A stretch of 64,000 nucleotides of DNA, taken from assembly GCF_003002065.1 (NCBI RefSeq), contig NZ_PVZG01000006.1, forward strand, positions 310,001 to 374,000, read 5' to 3'. The stretch comes from Pseudosporangium ferrugineum (GTDB taxonomy: Bacteria; Actinomycetota; Actinomycetes; Mycobacteriales; Micromonosporaceae). The position numbers and the translations under genes are program-made. Each line of letters begins with the position of its first letter. The stretch's first letter is position 1. Positions 15,346 through 23,132 of the stretch are shown here, in pieces. The notes beneath the pieces are model-generated. The model saw nothing but the letters and a program-made list of their open reading frames with translations. It was not told the DNA's origin and ran no database searches.

Positions 15346-17307
15346 ATGTCCTGGATCACCCGGACGGCTGGCCTGTGCCTGTCCGCCACCGTCGTGACGG
15401 CAGCACTTCTTACCGCGGCGACGCCGGCGAGCGCCGCGGACGAGGAGTACGTGAAGTACTACACGGTCACCTCGTCATACCAAGGCAAGCCCGAGAATCT
15501 GACCGAGATCGCCACCCGTTTCCTGGGCAGCGGTGCCCGCTCGGTCGAGATCTTCAACCTCAACACCGGGAGGATCCAGCCCGACAAGGGCGTGCTCACC
15601 GATCCGAACCAGCTGCACGCCGGCTGGCGTCTCAAGGTGCCGTGGGACGCCGTAGGCGCGGGACTCCAGTACGGCGTCCTGTCGGAGAAACCTCCCAAGG
15701 TCAAGAAGGGGACGAATCCGCCACCGCCACCGCCACCTCCGGCGAACACCACGACAGCCCCGAACACGCCGCCGCAGGGCTCCGTGTCGTCTCCTCCGGG
15801 GATCCCTGCGCCCGGCACGCGTCCGAGCCTCCAGCCGGGCATCGTGCCGGGCACCGCGCCGGGTGCCGGGCAGATCCCCCCGGCCACCAACTGCCCATCG
15901 ACCTCCACCTCCAGCACGAAATCCGACTGGGCCAGGTTGCGCGTGGCAGCGGACAAGGCGTGGCCGCAGAGCAAGGGCAAGGGGCAACTCGTCGCGGTGG
16001 TCGACTCCGGCGTCAACGGCAGCCTGAAGCAGCTCAGCGGGCATGTCTCCGTCGGCATCGACGTCTCCGACGACAAGGGGCGCGGCGACAGCGATTGTCT
16101 GGGTACGGGCACAGCGATGGCCGCCCTGCTCGTCGCCAAGCAGGTCAAGGGTGAGGGCCCGGTCGGTGTCGCGCCGGACGCCACGGTTCTTCCCGTACGG
16201 GTGGTTCGCGACAAGGTTGCCCTCACGCCGGAGGCGCAGGTCAAGGGCATCAACACCGCCGTGGCCGCGGGCGCGACGGTCATCGCCCTCGGCTCCGTCA
16301 TCGACGCGACGGACACGAATGTCGCCAAGGCCATCGCCGACGCCGTGGCGCATGACGTCGTGGTGATTCTCGGAGCTCCCACCGAGGACCGGCCGGTCAA
16401 CCCGGCCGCGGTGCTCGGCGAGGGCACCGTCCGGGTGGCTGGGATCGGCATCGACGACCAATGGGCACTCAACTACCGCAGGGGCGCGGTCGACGTGGTC
16501 GCTCCGGGCATCAATGTCACCAGCCTCGGCAGTGGCGGTCCGGTCAACGGCAGCGGCACCCATTATGCTGTGGCGCTGGCAGCAGGAGAGGCCGCTCTGA
16601 TCCGCTCCGCCTACCCGGATCTCACCGCTGCGCAGGTGACCCACCGGCTGAAGACCACTGCCGACCGGATGGGAGAGGGCACACCCCCGCACAGCCAATT
16701 CGGATGGGGCTTCCTCGACCCCGCCTCGGCGGTGACGAAGACGCTCGACGAGGAGAAGACCGCGACCCCGCCGGCGGTGCAGGAACTCACCGCTGCCGAG
16801 CAGCAGTCCCGCGCTCAAAGCAACGGGGGCGGGGATTCGACGCGGACCACCGTCCTGATCGTGACGGTCGCGCTCATGCTCGCCGCGGCCGCTCTGCTGG
16901 GCTACCGGATCCGGCAGTTGCTGCGCAAGGACGACGATGCTGAGTACGACAGTGATATGGACCTGTACGACGCTCGGTCGCAGGTGCGCGAACCGGCATT
17001 GGCCGGGGTCGGTGCCGGGGCCGGTGCCGGGGTCGGTGGAGGAGCCGGCGCAAGCCCCATCGTGCCGGTGCCACCCGCGCCCTCCGCTGGTCCGTTCCCT
17101 CCTCCTCCTCCTCCTCCTCCGTCCGCGCCCGACGCCGGTCCGTTCCCTCTGCCGGCGCCCCGTACGCCTGGCGCCGGTCCGTTCCCTCCGTCGGGGAACA
17201 ACGGTCCTCAGCCGTGGAAGGCGACACCGGGGACCGTGCCGGTCCGCAAGGACGCCGAGCCGGCCGACGACCACTGGTCCGATCCCGACGACCACTGGAC
17301 GGACTGA
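15346..17307 (+). CDS. LysM and subtilase-fold pseudoprotease, mycosin-like membrane protein
   Basis: 653 aa. Signal peptide (cleavage after TPASA, residue 30), LysM-like domain (about 37-105), Pro-rich linker, S8 subtilase domain (about 195-465), one membrane helix (502-522) and a 130-residue cytoplasmic tail with repeated AGPFP and a terminal DDHW repeat. Fold and topology match ESX mycosins, but the catalytic triad is broken: Asp220 is kept (VAVVDSGVN), the HGT motif reads GTGT (Thr254), and GTS reads GTHYA (His406). The oxyanion Asn is also missing (ILGAP). It is therefore probably a structural or peptidoglycan-bound scaffold. GGAGGG lies 10 nt before ATG 15346. No EccB-E or WXG100 genes are nearby. 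Confidence 0.85.
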   Translation: MSWITRTAGLCLSATVVTAALLTAATPASAADEEYVKYYTVTSSYQGKPENLTEIATRFLGSGARSVEIFNLNTGRIQPDKGVLTDPNQLHAGWRLKVPWDAVGAGLQYGVLSEKPPKVKKGTNPPPPPPPPANTTTAPNTPPQGSVSSPPGIPAPGTRPSLQPGIVPGTAPGAGQIPPATNCPSTSTSSTKSDWARLRVAADKAWPQSKGKGQLVAVVDSGVNGSLKQLSGHVSVGIDVSDDKGRGDSDCLGTGTAMAALLVAKQVKGEGPVGVAPDATVLPVRVVRDKVALTPEAQVKGINTAVAAGATVIALGSVIDATDTNVAKAIADAVAHDVVVILGAPTEDRPVNPAAVLGEGTVRVAGIGIDDQWALNYRRGAVDVVAPGINVTSLGSGGPVNGSGTHYAVALAAGEAALIRSAYPDLTAAQVTHRLKTTADRMGEGTPPHSQFGWGFLDPASAVTKTLDEEKTATPPAVQELTAAEQQSRAQSNGGGDSTRTTVLIVTVALMLAAAALLGYRIRQLLRKDDDAEYDSDMDLYDARSQVREPALAGVGAGAGAGVGGGAGASPIVPVPPAPSAGPFPPPPPPPPSAPDAGPFPLPAPRTPGAGPFPPSGNNGPQPWKATPGTVPVRKDAEPADDHWSDPDDHWTD

Positions 17308-17329
17308 CCGTGCCGTCAGCTGCCGTCGC

Positions 17330-17372
17330 CACCCACCGCCGGAGCCGGTTCGCGCCGCTCAGGCGGTGGGTG
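17330..17372. terminator. Inverted repeat between convergent genes, possible bidirectional terminator
   Basis: CACCCACCGCC (17330-17340) and GGCGGTGGGTG (17362-17372) are perfect 11-bp arms around a 21-nt loop, between the pseudo-subtilase gene (plus) and the LuxR-type gene (minus). The right arm is inside the latter's last codons. No T tract follows. Confidence 0.5.
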
Positions 17373-18000
17373 CGTCGGACCGCACCTCCCGGAGAAGGCC
17401 CAATTCGATCGCCACCCGGGTGAGTTCCGCCTTGTTGTGTGCTCCGAGTTTGGTGCGCAACCGCTTCGCGTAGGTATTGACGGTTGCTTCGGACAGCCCC
17501 ATGCGAGTGGCGATCTGCGAGTGTGTGTAGCCGTACGCGATCCAGTGGAGGGTCTCCCGCTCGCGGGGCGCCAGGCCGCCCCGAGCCCGTTCCGGCAGCG
17601 TCGGCGTGGCCTCCGGCCAGCCGGCGTAGAAGCCACCCCGGGTGACGACATCGAGGGCGACTGCCAGCTCGCGCGGGTCGCTGGGCCGCGAGACGCAACC
17701 GTGTGCACCGGCGTGAACGGCAGCGAGCAGCTCGGAGGGCCCGTTCCACGCGGCGGCCACGACTGTGCGGCCGTGCTTGGCGGCCCGGGCCACCAGCGCC
17801 AGGGTCGCGTCGTTTACCCGGGCCAGCTCGACGATCACGATGTCGTGCGACCGTCCGCAGGCATCGAGTTGAGGTAGCGTACCCACCACGGTCTCCACCC
17901 GGAGCCCGAAGGCGTGGGCGGCGGCTCGTCGGAGGTGCACTCGAGACATGGGCAGGTCGGCGACGACGGCGACCGAGTACAAGGCCCCTCCACGGTTCAT
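17359..18000 (-). CDS. LuxR-type regulator with phospho-Asp replaced by Glu
   Basis: 213 aa from ATG 18000. The C-terminal LuxR helix-turn-helix is clear (LAPRERETLHWIAYGYTHSQ, then SEATVNTYAKRLRTKLGA). The receiver-like N-terminus has IVIVELARV where a phospho-accepting Asp is expected, so Glu replaces it and phosphorylation is unlikely. A longer frame from GTG 18045 exists, but that GTG is the first codon of a GTGAACC -35 element, so translation must start downstream: ATG 18000, or TTG 17982 which has GGAGGGG in front. It sits inside the secretion locus, divergent from the anti-sigma gene, under the same promoter type, and probably tunes the locus. Confidence 0.8.
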   Translation of the reverse strand: MNRGGALYSVAVVADLPMSRVHLRRAAAHAFGLRVETVVGTLPQLDACGRSHDIVIVELARVNDATLALVARAAKHGRTVVAAAWNGPSELLAAVHAGAHGCVSRPSDPRELAVALDVVTRGGFYAGWPEATPTLPERARGGLAPRERETLHWIAYGYTHSQIATRMGLSEATVNTYAKRLRTKLGAHNKAELTRVAIELGLLREVRSDAPTA

Positions 18001-18018
18001 CGGCTGGATTGCCGATAC

Positions 18019-18045
18019 AACGGTGGGCTCAACGGGCAGGTTCAC
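18019..18045 (-). promoter_or_regulatory. ECF-type promoter of the LuxR-type gene (GTGAACC-N16-CGTT)
   Basis: Minus-strand GTGAACC (18045-18039), 16-nt spacer, CGTTGTATC from 18022. The leader to ATG 18000 is very short. It overlaps the longest possible open frame, which decides against the GTG 18045 start. Confidence 0.8.
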
Positions 18046-18130
18046 GGTTCCCCGCGGGCGGTTGGCGCCGCGCGAAGCCGGCGGCGGCGGGGAACGCCCG
18101 GGTGACAGCCGGAAATGTGGAAGCGCCCGG

Positions 18131-18157
18131 ATGAACCAGGTGGTGTGCCCCGTCGTT
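18131..18157 (+). promoter_or_regulatory. ECF-type promoter of the anti-sigma gene (ATGAACC-N16-CGTT)
   Basis: ATGAACC at 18131-18137, 16-nt spacer, CGTTCATAG from 18154. One -35 base differs from the other eight sites. The anti-sigma GTG start lies 45 nt downstream, which would give the usual negative feedback loop. Confidence 0.72.
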
Positions 18158-18202
18158 CATAGGTCGACATGACGATCGGCAACAGACTGAGGGTTGATGT
18201 AG

Positions 18203-19132
18203 GTGGTTGACATCGCCGATGACGAGCAGCATGTGACGGACTCGCTCGGGTTGTACTACATGGATGCGCTGGACCGGCCGCAGGGCGACATGGTGGAGCG
18301 CCATCTTCAGTCCTGCCCGAGCTGCCGCAGTACGGCCGACGAGGTGGTCGAGACCATCGCCGCGCTCGAACTGCTCTCCGATGACGACCGGCGCGAGCTG
18401 AGCGACAACTTCGGCGCCCTTCGCCGGGCTGGAACGTCCTCGCCCGGGCCGACTCGGATTTTGGGTGATGTCCCTTCCGGTGACGCCGCGCCGAGGCCCA
18501 TCTCTGCGCCATCCGTCCAGCATTCCCCCGGCCGCGTGGTGCGTCCGAGGCAGGACAATACCCCGGAACTTCCTACCGGTGTGCCGGACAAAGGTTCGCC
18601 TCCGGGCCGGTCCGGAGGCTTGCCCGGCAAAAGCTCGCCGCCGAACCGGCCCGATTCCGCCGCCCGCCGCCCGCCGCTGAAGCGCAACCGTCGCAAGACA
18701 GCGCTCTACCGAGCCGGAGCGATGCTGGCTGTGGTGCTTGTTGTGGCAGGTCTCGCAATCGGCGCGCTGCTGCGTTCGCCGGACGGTTCTTCCACCTCCG
18801 TAACCACGGTGGCCGCGACGGCCGCCAACGACGGCACGGGGGCCTCCCTCTCGATCTCCGCCACCCAGCGAGAAGGCGGAGGTGTGACGATTCACGCCAC
18901 GGTCAACGGGCTCAAGGCCGCCAAGGCGTATCGCCTGTATGCGGTTACCACCGACGGGCAAGAGTTCTCACTGCAGAACTGGACGAGCGACGGTAAGGTC
19001 CAAGAGCTCAGCGGTGGGGCCGATGTGTCTCTCGGCGCGCTGTCGTACTTCACTGTCGTCCAGGCGGGTGCGGGACGGGTCGTTTCCGCCTACCTGACCT
19101 CGGCCGAGCAGCCGGCGCCGACCGCCAGCTGA
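18203..19132 (+). CDS. Zinc-finger anti-sigma factor, membrane-bound
   Basis: 309 aa. The N-terminal zf-HC2/ZAS domain carries HLQSCPSC (the His-x3-Cys-x2-Cys core) near residue 33, then a disordered Pro-rich linker, one membrane helix (about 173-190, AMLAVVLVVAGLAIGALL) and an extracellular beta-rich domain of about 100 residues resembling RskA-type C-termini. It should hold the ECF sigma of 12685 inactive until an envelope signal is sensed. Sigma and anti-sigma genes are separated by about 4.8 kb, unlike the usual adjacent pair, but both are in the locus and the promoter type is shared. Start GTG 18203 lacks a strong ribosome-binding site. Confidence 0.85.
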   Translation: MVDIADDEQHVTDSLGLYYMDALDRPQGDMVERHLQSCPSCRSTADEVVETIAALELLSDDDRRELSDNFGALRRAGTSSPGPTRILGDVPSGDAAPRPISAPSVQHSPGRVVRPRQDNTPELPTGVPDKGSPPGRSGGLPGKSSPPNRPDSAARRPPLKRNRRKTALYRAGAMLAVVLVVAGLAIGALLRSPDGSSTSVTTVAATAANDGTGASLSISATQREGGGVTIHATVNGLKAAKAYRLYAVTTDGQEFSLQNWTSDGKVQELSGGADVSLGALSYFTVVQAGAGRVVSAYLTSAEQPAPTAS

Positions 19133-19161
19133 CGTCCCCTCGCCCGTCTCCGAGGCGGTCG

Positions 19162-19188
19162 GTGAACCTGCGCGCCCGTCTGTCCGTC
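19162..19188 (+). promoter_or_regulatory. ECF-type promoter of the lipoprotein gene (GTGAACC-N16-CGTC)
   Basis: GTGAACC at 19162-19168, 16-nt spacer, CGTCAGGC from 19185. The lipoprotein ATG is 35 nt downstream. The -35 and first spacer bases (GTGAACCTGCGCGCCCG) are identical to the locus B promoter at 50855. Confidence 0.82.
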
Positions 19189-19223
19189 AGGCAAGGGTCA
19201 GGCCGACGGAGAGGACGACGGGG

Positions 19224-19766
19224 ATGAAACCTGCCAAGTGGACAGCGGTACGGGCGGCCTTGGCCATGGCGGCCCTGGCCGGAGCCGCCGCCTGCCAGAC
19301 CGATCCTCCGGCGAGCCCGGCTGTCGCACCGCAGCCGTCCACCGGCGCGACGCTTTCCGCACCGCCTTCGGCACCGATGACCGTCGGCGCGCCACCGGCG
19401 GTCCCGCTCCCGTCGGAGATGGTGAGCCGTGCGGTGACGATCTCGGTGAGCAAGGACGATGCCTGCCGAGAGGCCGGCGAGGCCTACAACGCCATGAGCC
19501 AGGCTCTGGTGAAGGTCGCCAAGCCTGGCGCGGATCCCGTCTACTCGACGGCGGAACTCGCGCCGATGCGTGCGCAGATCACCAAGACCACCGAGCGACT
19601 ATCCCGCTTGGCCTTCAGATCTTCCGACGAACGTCTGCGTGCCGCCATTCAACAGTTGGCCGACGCCGGTGCGGCATACCTGCCCGTCACCCGTCTGGGG
19701 ACCGCCCACCAGGAGGGTGCCGCCTTGTCGCAGGCAGCTCGGAACCTCGGCGATCTGTGCAACTGA
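19224..19766 (+). CDS. Putative lipoprotein of unknown function
   Basis: 180 aa. The N-terminus has a basic start, hydrophobic core and ALAGAAACQTD, a slightly relaxed lipobox with Cys24. After a Pro/Ala/Thr-rich spacer comes an all-helical domain of about 110 residues (for example EAGEAYNAMSQALVKVAK and ERLSRLAFRSSDERLRAAIQ). I do not recognise a family. It lies between the anti-sigma gene and the SCO6880-type gene, has its own sigma-type promoter, and is likely an extracytoplasmic part of the secretion apparatus. Confidence 0.78.
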   Translation: MKPAKWTAVRAALAMAALAGAAACQTDPPASPAVAPQPSTGATLSAPPSAPMTVGAPPAVPLPSEMVSRAVTISVSKDDACREAGEAYNAMSQALVKVAKPGADPVYSTAELAPMRAQITKTTERLSRLAFRSSDERLRAAIQQLADAGAAYLPVTRLGTAHQEGAALSQAARNLGDLCN

Positions 19767-19786
19767 GAGCGGAAAACCGGGCAGCC

Positions 19787-19813
19787 GTGAACCACGCCGA
19801 TGGCGCGCCCGTT
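19787..19813 (+). promoter_or_regulatory. ECF-type promoter of the secretion ATPase operon (GTGAACC-N16-CGTT)
   Basis: GTGAACC at 19787-19793, 16-nt spacer, CGTTGTGTGG from 19810. The SCO6880-type gene starts 50 nt downstream, and the next three genes follow with minimal gaps. Confidence 0.82.
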
Positions 19814-19863
19814 GTGTGGCTGTCCATCTCCAGCAAGTCACCGAAAAAGGGGGGTCGAGAGTC

Positions 19864-21357
19864 GTGACCACGGAAGCTGCGATGGCACGGACGTACGGCA
19901 ACTGGCGGCGTCCCCGCAAAGCCGGCTTGGGTTCGCTCGGTCTGATCGGGACCGCGCTCATGTTCGGCGGGCTCATCGTGGTGCTCCTGGCGTCGCTGAT
20001 CTCCCTGGCCGCGGCGTTCACGGTTCTCGTGCCGCTGGTGCTGGCGCTGGTGCCGCTCGCGCTGCGGACCCAGGACGGTCGCAATGTGTACAACCTGATG
20101 TTGGTCCGCATCGGCTGGGCCCGGCGCAGGGCGATGCGAGAGCACCTGTACGTCTCCGGCCCACTTTCCCCGCGTCCCGGTGGGCGGTTCCGGCCTCCTG
20201 GCATGCTGAGCAAGGTCACGATGATGGAAGGCCGTGACCCGTACGACCGGCCCTTCGGCGTCCTGCACCATCGCTATCGCAACCTCTACACCATCGTCCT
20301 CGCCTGTGAACCCGACGGCGGCTCGTTGGTCGACCCGGACCAGATCGACATCTGGGTGGCGCTGTGGGGTGACTGGCTGTCCAGGCTCGCGCACGAGCCC
20401 GGCCTGCGCGGCGCATCGGTGATTGTGGAGACGGCACCGGACCCTGGCACCCGGCTCGCTACCGAGGTGCTCACCCGCATCTCACCGGATGCGCCGCCGG
20501 CGGCCCGTGCGGTGATGGAGGAAGTGGTCGAGCGTTACCCGGACGCCTCCTCCGAGATGAACACCTACATCACGCTCACCTACGGTCTTCCCGGTAACCA
20601 GAAGCGTGGCTCCGATGAGCTTCTCACCGACCTGGCACTGCGGATCCAAGGTCTGGTCAGCGGTTTGGTGAGTGCCGGTGCCGGCGCCGCGGAGCCGCTG
20701 TCGGCCGAGCGCATCGCCGAGGTGGTACGGGTGGCGTACGACCCGGCCGTCGCCGCAGATGTCCTCGACGTACGAGCACAGCACGGCGGTACGGGGCTTG
20801 ACTGGGCCGACGCCGGACCGGCCGCCGCGGTGGAGACGGTCAATGCGTACAGCCACGACTCGGGCGTCTCTCGCAGCTGGCTGTTGACCCTTGCGCCGAG
20901 AGGCACTGTGCGCTCCAGCGTGCTGCGCACCCTGCTCGATCCTGCACCGAGCATCCGGCGCAAGCGGGTGGCGCTGTTCTACCGGCCCATCGATCCGGGC
21001 ACTTCGGCGAAGATCGTCGAGGCCGACCGGCGCGCGGCCCAGTTCATGGCCAACTCCACGCGAGGGATGGTCCGGGCGCGAGCAGCGTCCGAGGTGGCTG
21101 CCGCGGAACAGACTGCCAGCGAGGAAGCGGCGGGTGCGGGCTTGGTGGAGTTCTCGATGGTCGTGACGGTCACCGTGGACTCCGCCGAGCAGATCTCCGA
21201 CGCCGACGTGACGATGCGCAACATGCTGGGCGCCACTCGTCTCGCCATGCGGCCCGCGGACCGGATGCAGGCCGCGGCGTTCAGTTGCAGTCTGCCGGCC
21301 GGCATTCTGCCCTGGGAGCAGAGCATGGTGCCGCACGAGCTTCAGGAGGCGTTGTGA
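19864..21357 (+). CDS. SCO6880-type secretion protein (VirB3/VirB4 N-terminal-like)
   Basis: 497 aa. The N-terminal 80 residues (TYGNWRRPRKAGLGSLG, then two membrane helices to about 65) resemble PrgI/VirB3-type inner-membrane proteins. The remaining 400 residues, with MMEGRDPYDRPFGVLHH and the C-terminal MRPADRMQAAAFSCSLPAG, match the SCO6880 family, which I read as a detached N-terminal half of VirB4. There is no P-loop; the ATPase half is the next gene, overlapping by 4 bp. This split arrangement is typical of actinobacterial conjugation-like systems. Start GTG 19864 follows a purine-rich GGGGTCGAGAG stretch. Confidence 0.85.
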   Translation: MTTEAAMARTYGNWRRPRKAGLGSLGLIGTALMFGGLIVVLLASLISLAAAFTVLVPLVLALVPLALRTQDGRNVYNLMLVRIGWARRRAMREHLYVSGPLSPRPGGRFRPPGMLSKVTMMEGRDPYDRPFGVLHHRYRNLYTIVLACEPDGGSLVDPDQIDIWVALWGDWLSRLAHEPGLRGASVIVETAPDPGTRLATEVLTRISPDAPPAARAVMEEVVERYPDASSEMNTYITLTYGLPGNQKRGSDELLTDLALRIQGLVSGLVSAGAGAAEPLSAERIAEVVRVAYDPAVAADVLDVRAQHGGTGLDWADAGPAAAVETVNAYSHDSGVSRSWLLTLAPRGTVRSSVLRTLLDPAPSIRRKRVALFYRPIDPGTSAKIVEADRRAAQFMANSTRGMVRARAASEVAAAEQTASEEAAGAGLVEFSMVVTVTVDSAEQISDADVTMRNMLGATRLAMRPADRMQAAAFSCSLPAGILPWEQSMVPHELQEAL

Positions 21358-23132
21358 CCACGAGCGGTACCCGGCTACGGATCTTCGACCTCGGGGCCGG
21401 GTGGAAGCGGGGGGCATCGGGTCCGACGACCGGTCTCACCGACCTTGTCGTTCCACCGCTGGAAGAGCAGGACCGGGAGGCCGACGAGCTCGGCAAGCAG
21501 ACGCCGCGCGAGCTCAAGAAGGCCGCCAAGCGGCAGGCCCGGATCGAATTGGTCGAGGCGCGCCGCCGCGAACGTGCCGCGAAGGCGAACCAGCCCGAGA
21601 ACGTTCCGCATCGCGGGTCACCCGGCACCGCCGGCGGCCGGGTCGCCACGATGGATCCACCCACCATGTGGCGCGCCACCACCGTGCAGGCGTGCGGTCT
21701 CTGGCCGTTCGCCTCCGGATCGGGTGCGCCGAGCACCGGCGTACCGCTGGGCCAGCACCTCGCGACCGGCGCCACCGTGTGCGGCGATCCGCTCAACTGG
21801 TTCACCCGGGCCCGGTACATTTCCAACCCCTCGCTGTTCATGCTGGGAATGCCGGGTCTCGGCAAATCGACCCTGATCAACCGGATGCTCATCGGCTTGT
21901 CCGCGCAGGGCGTCGTACCGCTGGTGCTCGGCGACCTGAAGCCGGACTACGCGGACACCGTGCGTGCTCTGGGTGGGCAGGTCATCTCCATCGCCCGTGG
22001 GGTGGGCGGGCTCAACGTACTGGATCCCGGTGCGATGGGCGCCGCCGCGGCGAAGATCGGTGGCCAGGCCGGCGAGGTGCTCGCCGCCGAGACCCACGGC
22101 CGAGTGCTCAACATGGTCGCGGCCCTGCTGACCATCGTGCGGGGTCAGCCGATCACCGACCATGAGCAGTCGGTGCTTTCGGCCTGTCTTCGCCATCTCC
22201 GGGAACGGACGACCGCCGGGCAGGCGGTGCACCTGGCCGATCTGCTCGCGGTGCTCCAGGAGGGTCCGCCCCGGGTTCGGCAGATCACCCTGGACCGGGG
22301 GCAGGAGGCCCGTTACCGGGACGCGGTGGATCCGCTGCATCGCTCGCTGCTGGGCATCCTCGACGGTCCGCTCGGCGACACGTTCGCCGCGGAGACGTCG
22401 ACTCATATCGATCCCAATGCCACGGCTGTCTGCATCGACATCTCCCGGATCGGCGAGGCAGACAGTCAGTTGACCGCCGCGGCGATGCTAGCGGCCTGGT
22501 CGGACGGGCTCGGTACGGTCGCCGCGTCGCATGCGCTGGCCGATGCCGGACTTGCCCCTCGGCGGTGGTTCTTCACGGTCCTCGACGAGCTGTGGCGTCC
22601 GCTGCGGGCCGCTTCCGGCATCGTGGACCGGATCGACGCACTGACCCGGCTCAACCGTTCGCTGGGCCTGGCCGACTCCAAGATCACGCACACTCTCAAG
22701 GACGCCGAGGCGCTGGGCAACGAATCCGACAAGGCCAAAGCGCGTGGTTTCGTCGAACGCGCCGGAATGGTGGCGTGCGCCGGGCTGCCGCGAGCCGAGA
22801 TGGAGGAACTCGGCAAGGTGATCAGCCTGTCGCGTCGCGAGATCGAACTGGTCTCCTCGTGGTCGTCGCCACCCGGCTGGGCGCAGAACGGAGAGAACGA
22901 GGAGCCGCCCGGACGGGGCCGCTTCCTCATCAAGGTCGGTGGGCGTCCCGGGATCCCGATCCGGGTGGCGATCACCGAAACCGAACGTCACCTGCATGAC
23001 ACCAACACCCGGTGGGTCCAGAACGGGTATGCCGAGCGTGTGGCGGCCGAGCGTGCGGAGGCCGAGGCGATGCTGGCGGCCGGGAACGGCCCTCTGCCGA
23101 TCGCCGCTGTGCGGGAAGGGGAGCTGGGATGA
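21354..23132 (+). CDS. VirB4/TraC-like secretion ATPase
   Basis: 592 aa. Walker A is MLGMPGLGKSTLINRML (about residue 165) and Walker B WFFTVLDELWRPLR (about 410); the arrangement, with LVLGDLKPDYADTVRALGG after the P-loop and a late SLGLADSKITHTLKDAEAL block, is that of conjugative VirB4-like motors. It should power substrate transfer or pilus subunit movement at the inner membrane. It starts at GTG 21354 overlapping the SCO6880-type gene and its stop overlaps the coupling-protein gene by 4 bp, so the three are translationally coupled. Confidence 0.9.
   Translation: MTTSGTRLRIFDLGAGWKRGASGPTTGLTDLVVPPLEEQDREADELGKQTPRELKKAAKRQARIELVEARRRERAAKANQPENVPHRGSPGTAGGRVATMDPPTMWRATTVQACGLWPFASGSGAPSTGVPLGQHLATGATVCGDPLNWFTRARYISNPSLFMLGMPGLGKSTLINRMLIGLSAQGVVPLVLGDLKPDYADTVRALGGQVISIARGVGGLNVLDPGAMGAAAAKIGGQAGEVLAAETHGRVLNMVAALLTIVRGQPITDHEQSVLSACLRHLRERTTAGQAVHLADLLAVLQEGPPRVRQITLDRGQEARYRDAVDPLHRSLLGILDGPLGDTFAAETSTHIDPNATAVCIDISRIGEADSQLTAAAMLAAWSDGLGTVAASHALADAGLAPRRWFFTVLDELWRPLRAASGIVDRIDALTRLNRSLGLADSKITHTLKDAEALGNESDKAKARGFVERAGMVACAGLPRAEMEELGKVISLSRREIELVSSWSSPPGWAQNGENEEPPGRGRFLIKVGGRPGIPIRVAITETERHLHDTNTRWVQNGYAERVAAERAEAEAMLAAGNGPLPIAAVREGELG

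Noticed and set aside
15346..17307. An ESX/type VII secretion locus, because of the mycosin-like protein
   Set aside because: No EccB, EccC, EccD, EccE or WXG100 genes are present; the ATPases are VirB4/VirD4-like.
20300..20335. GTGAACC inside the SCO6880-type gene
   Set aside because: Coding, and followed by GTCG rather than CGTY at the required spacing.
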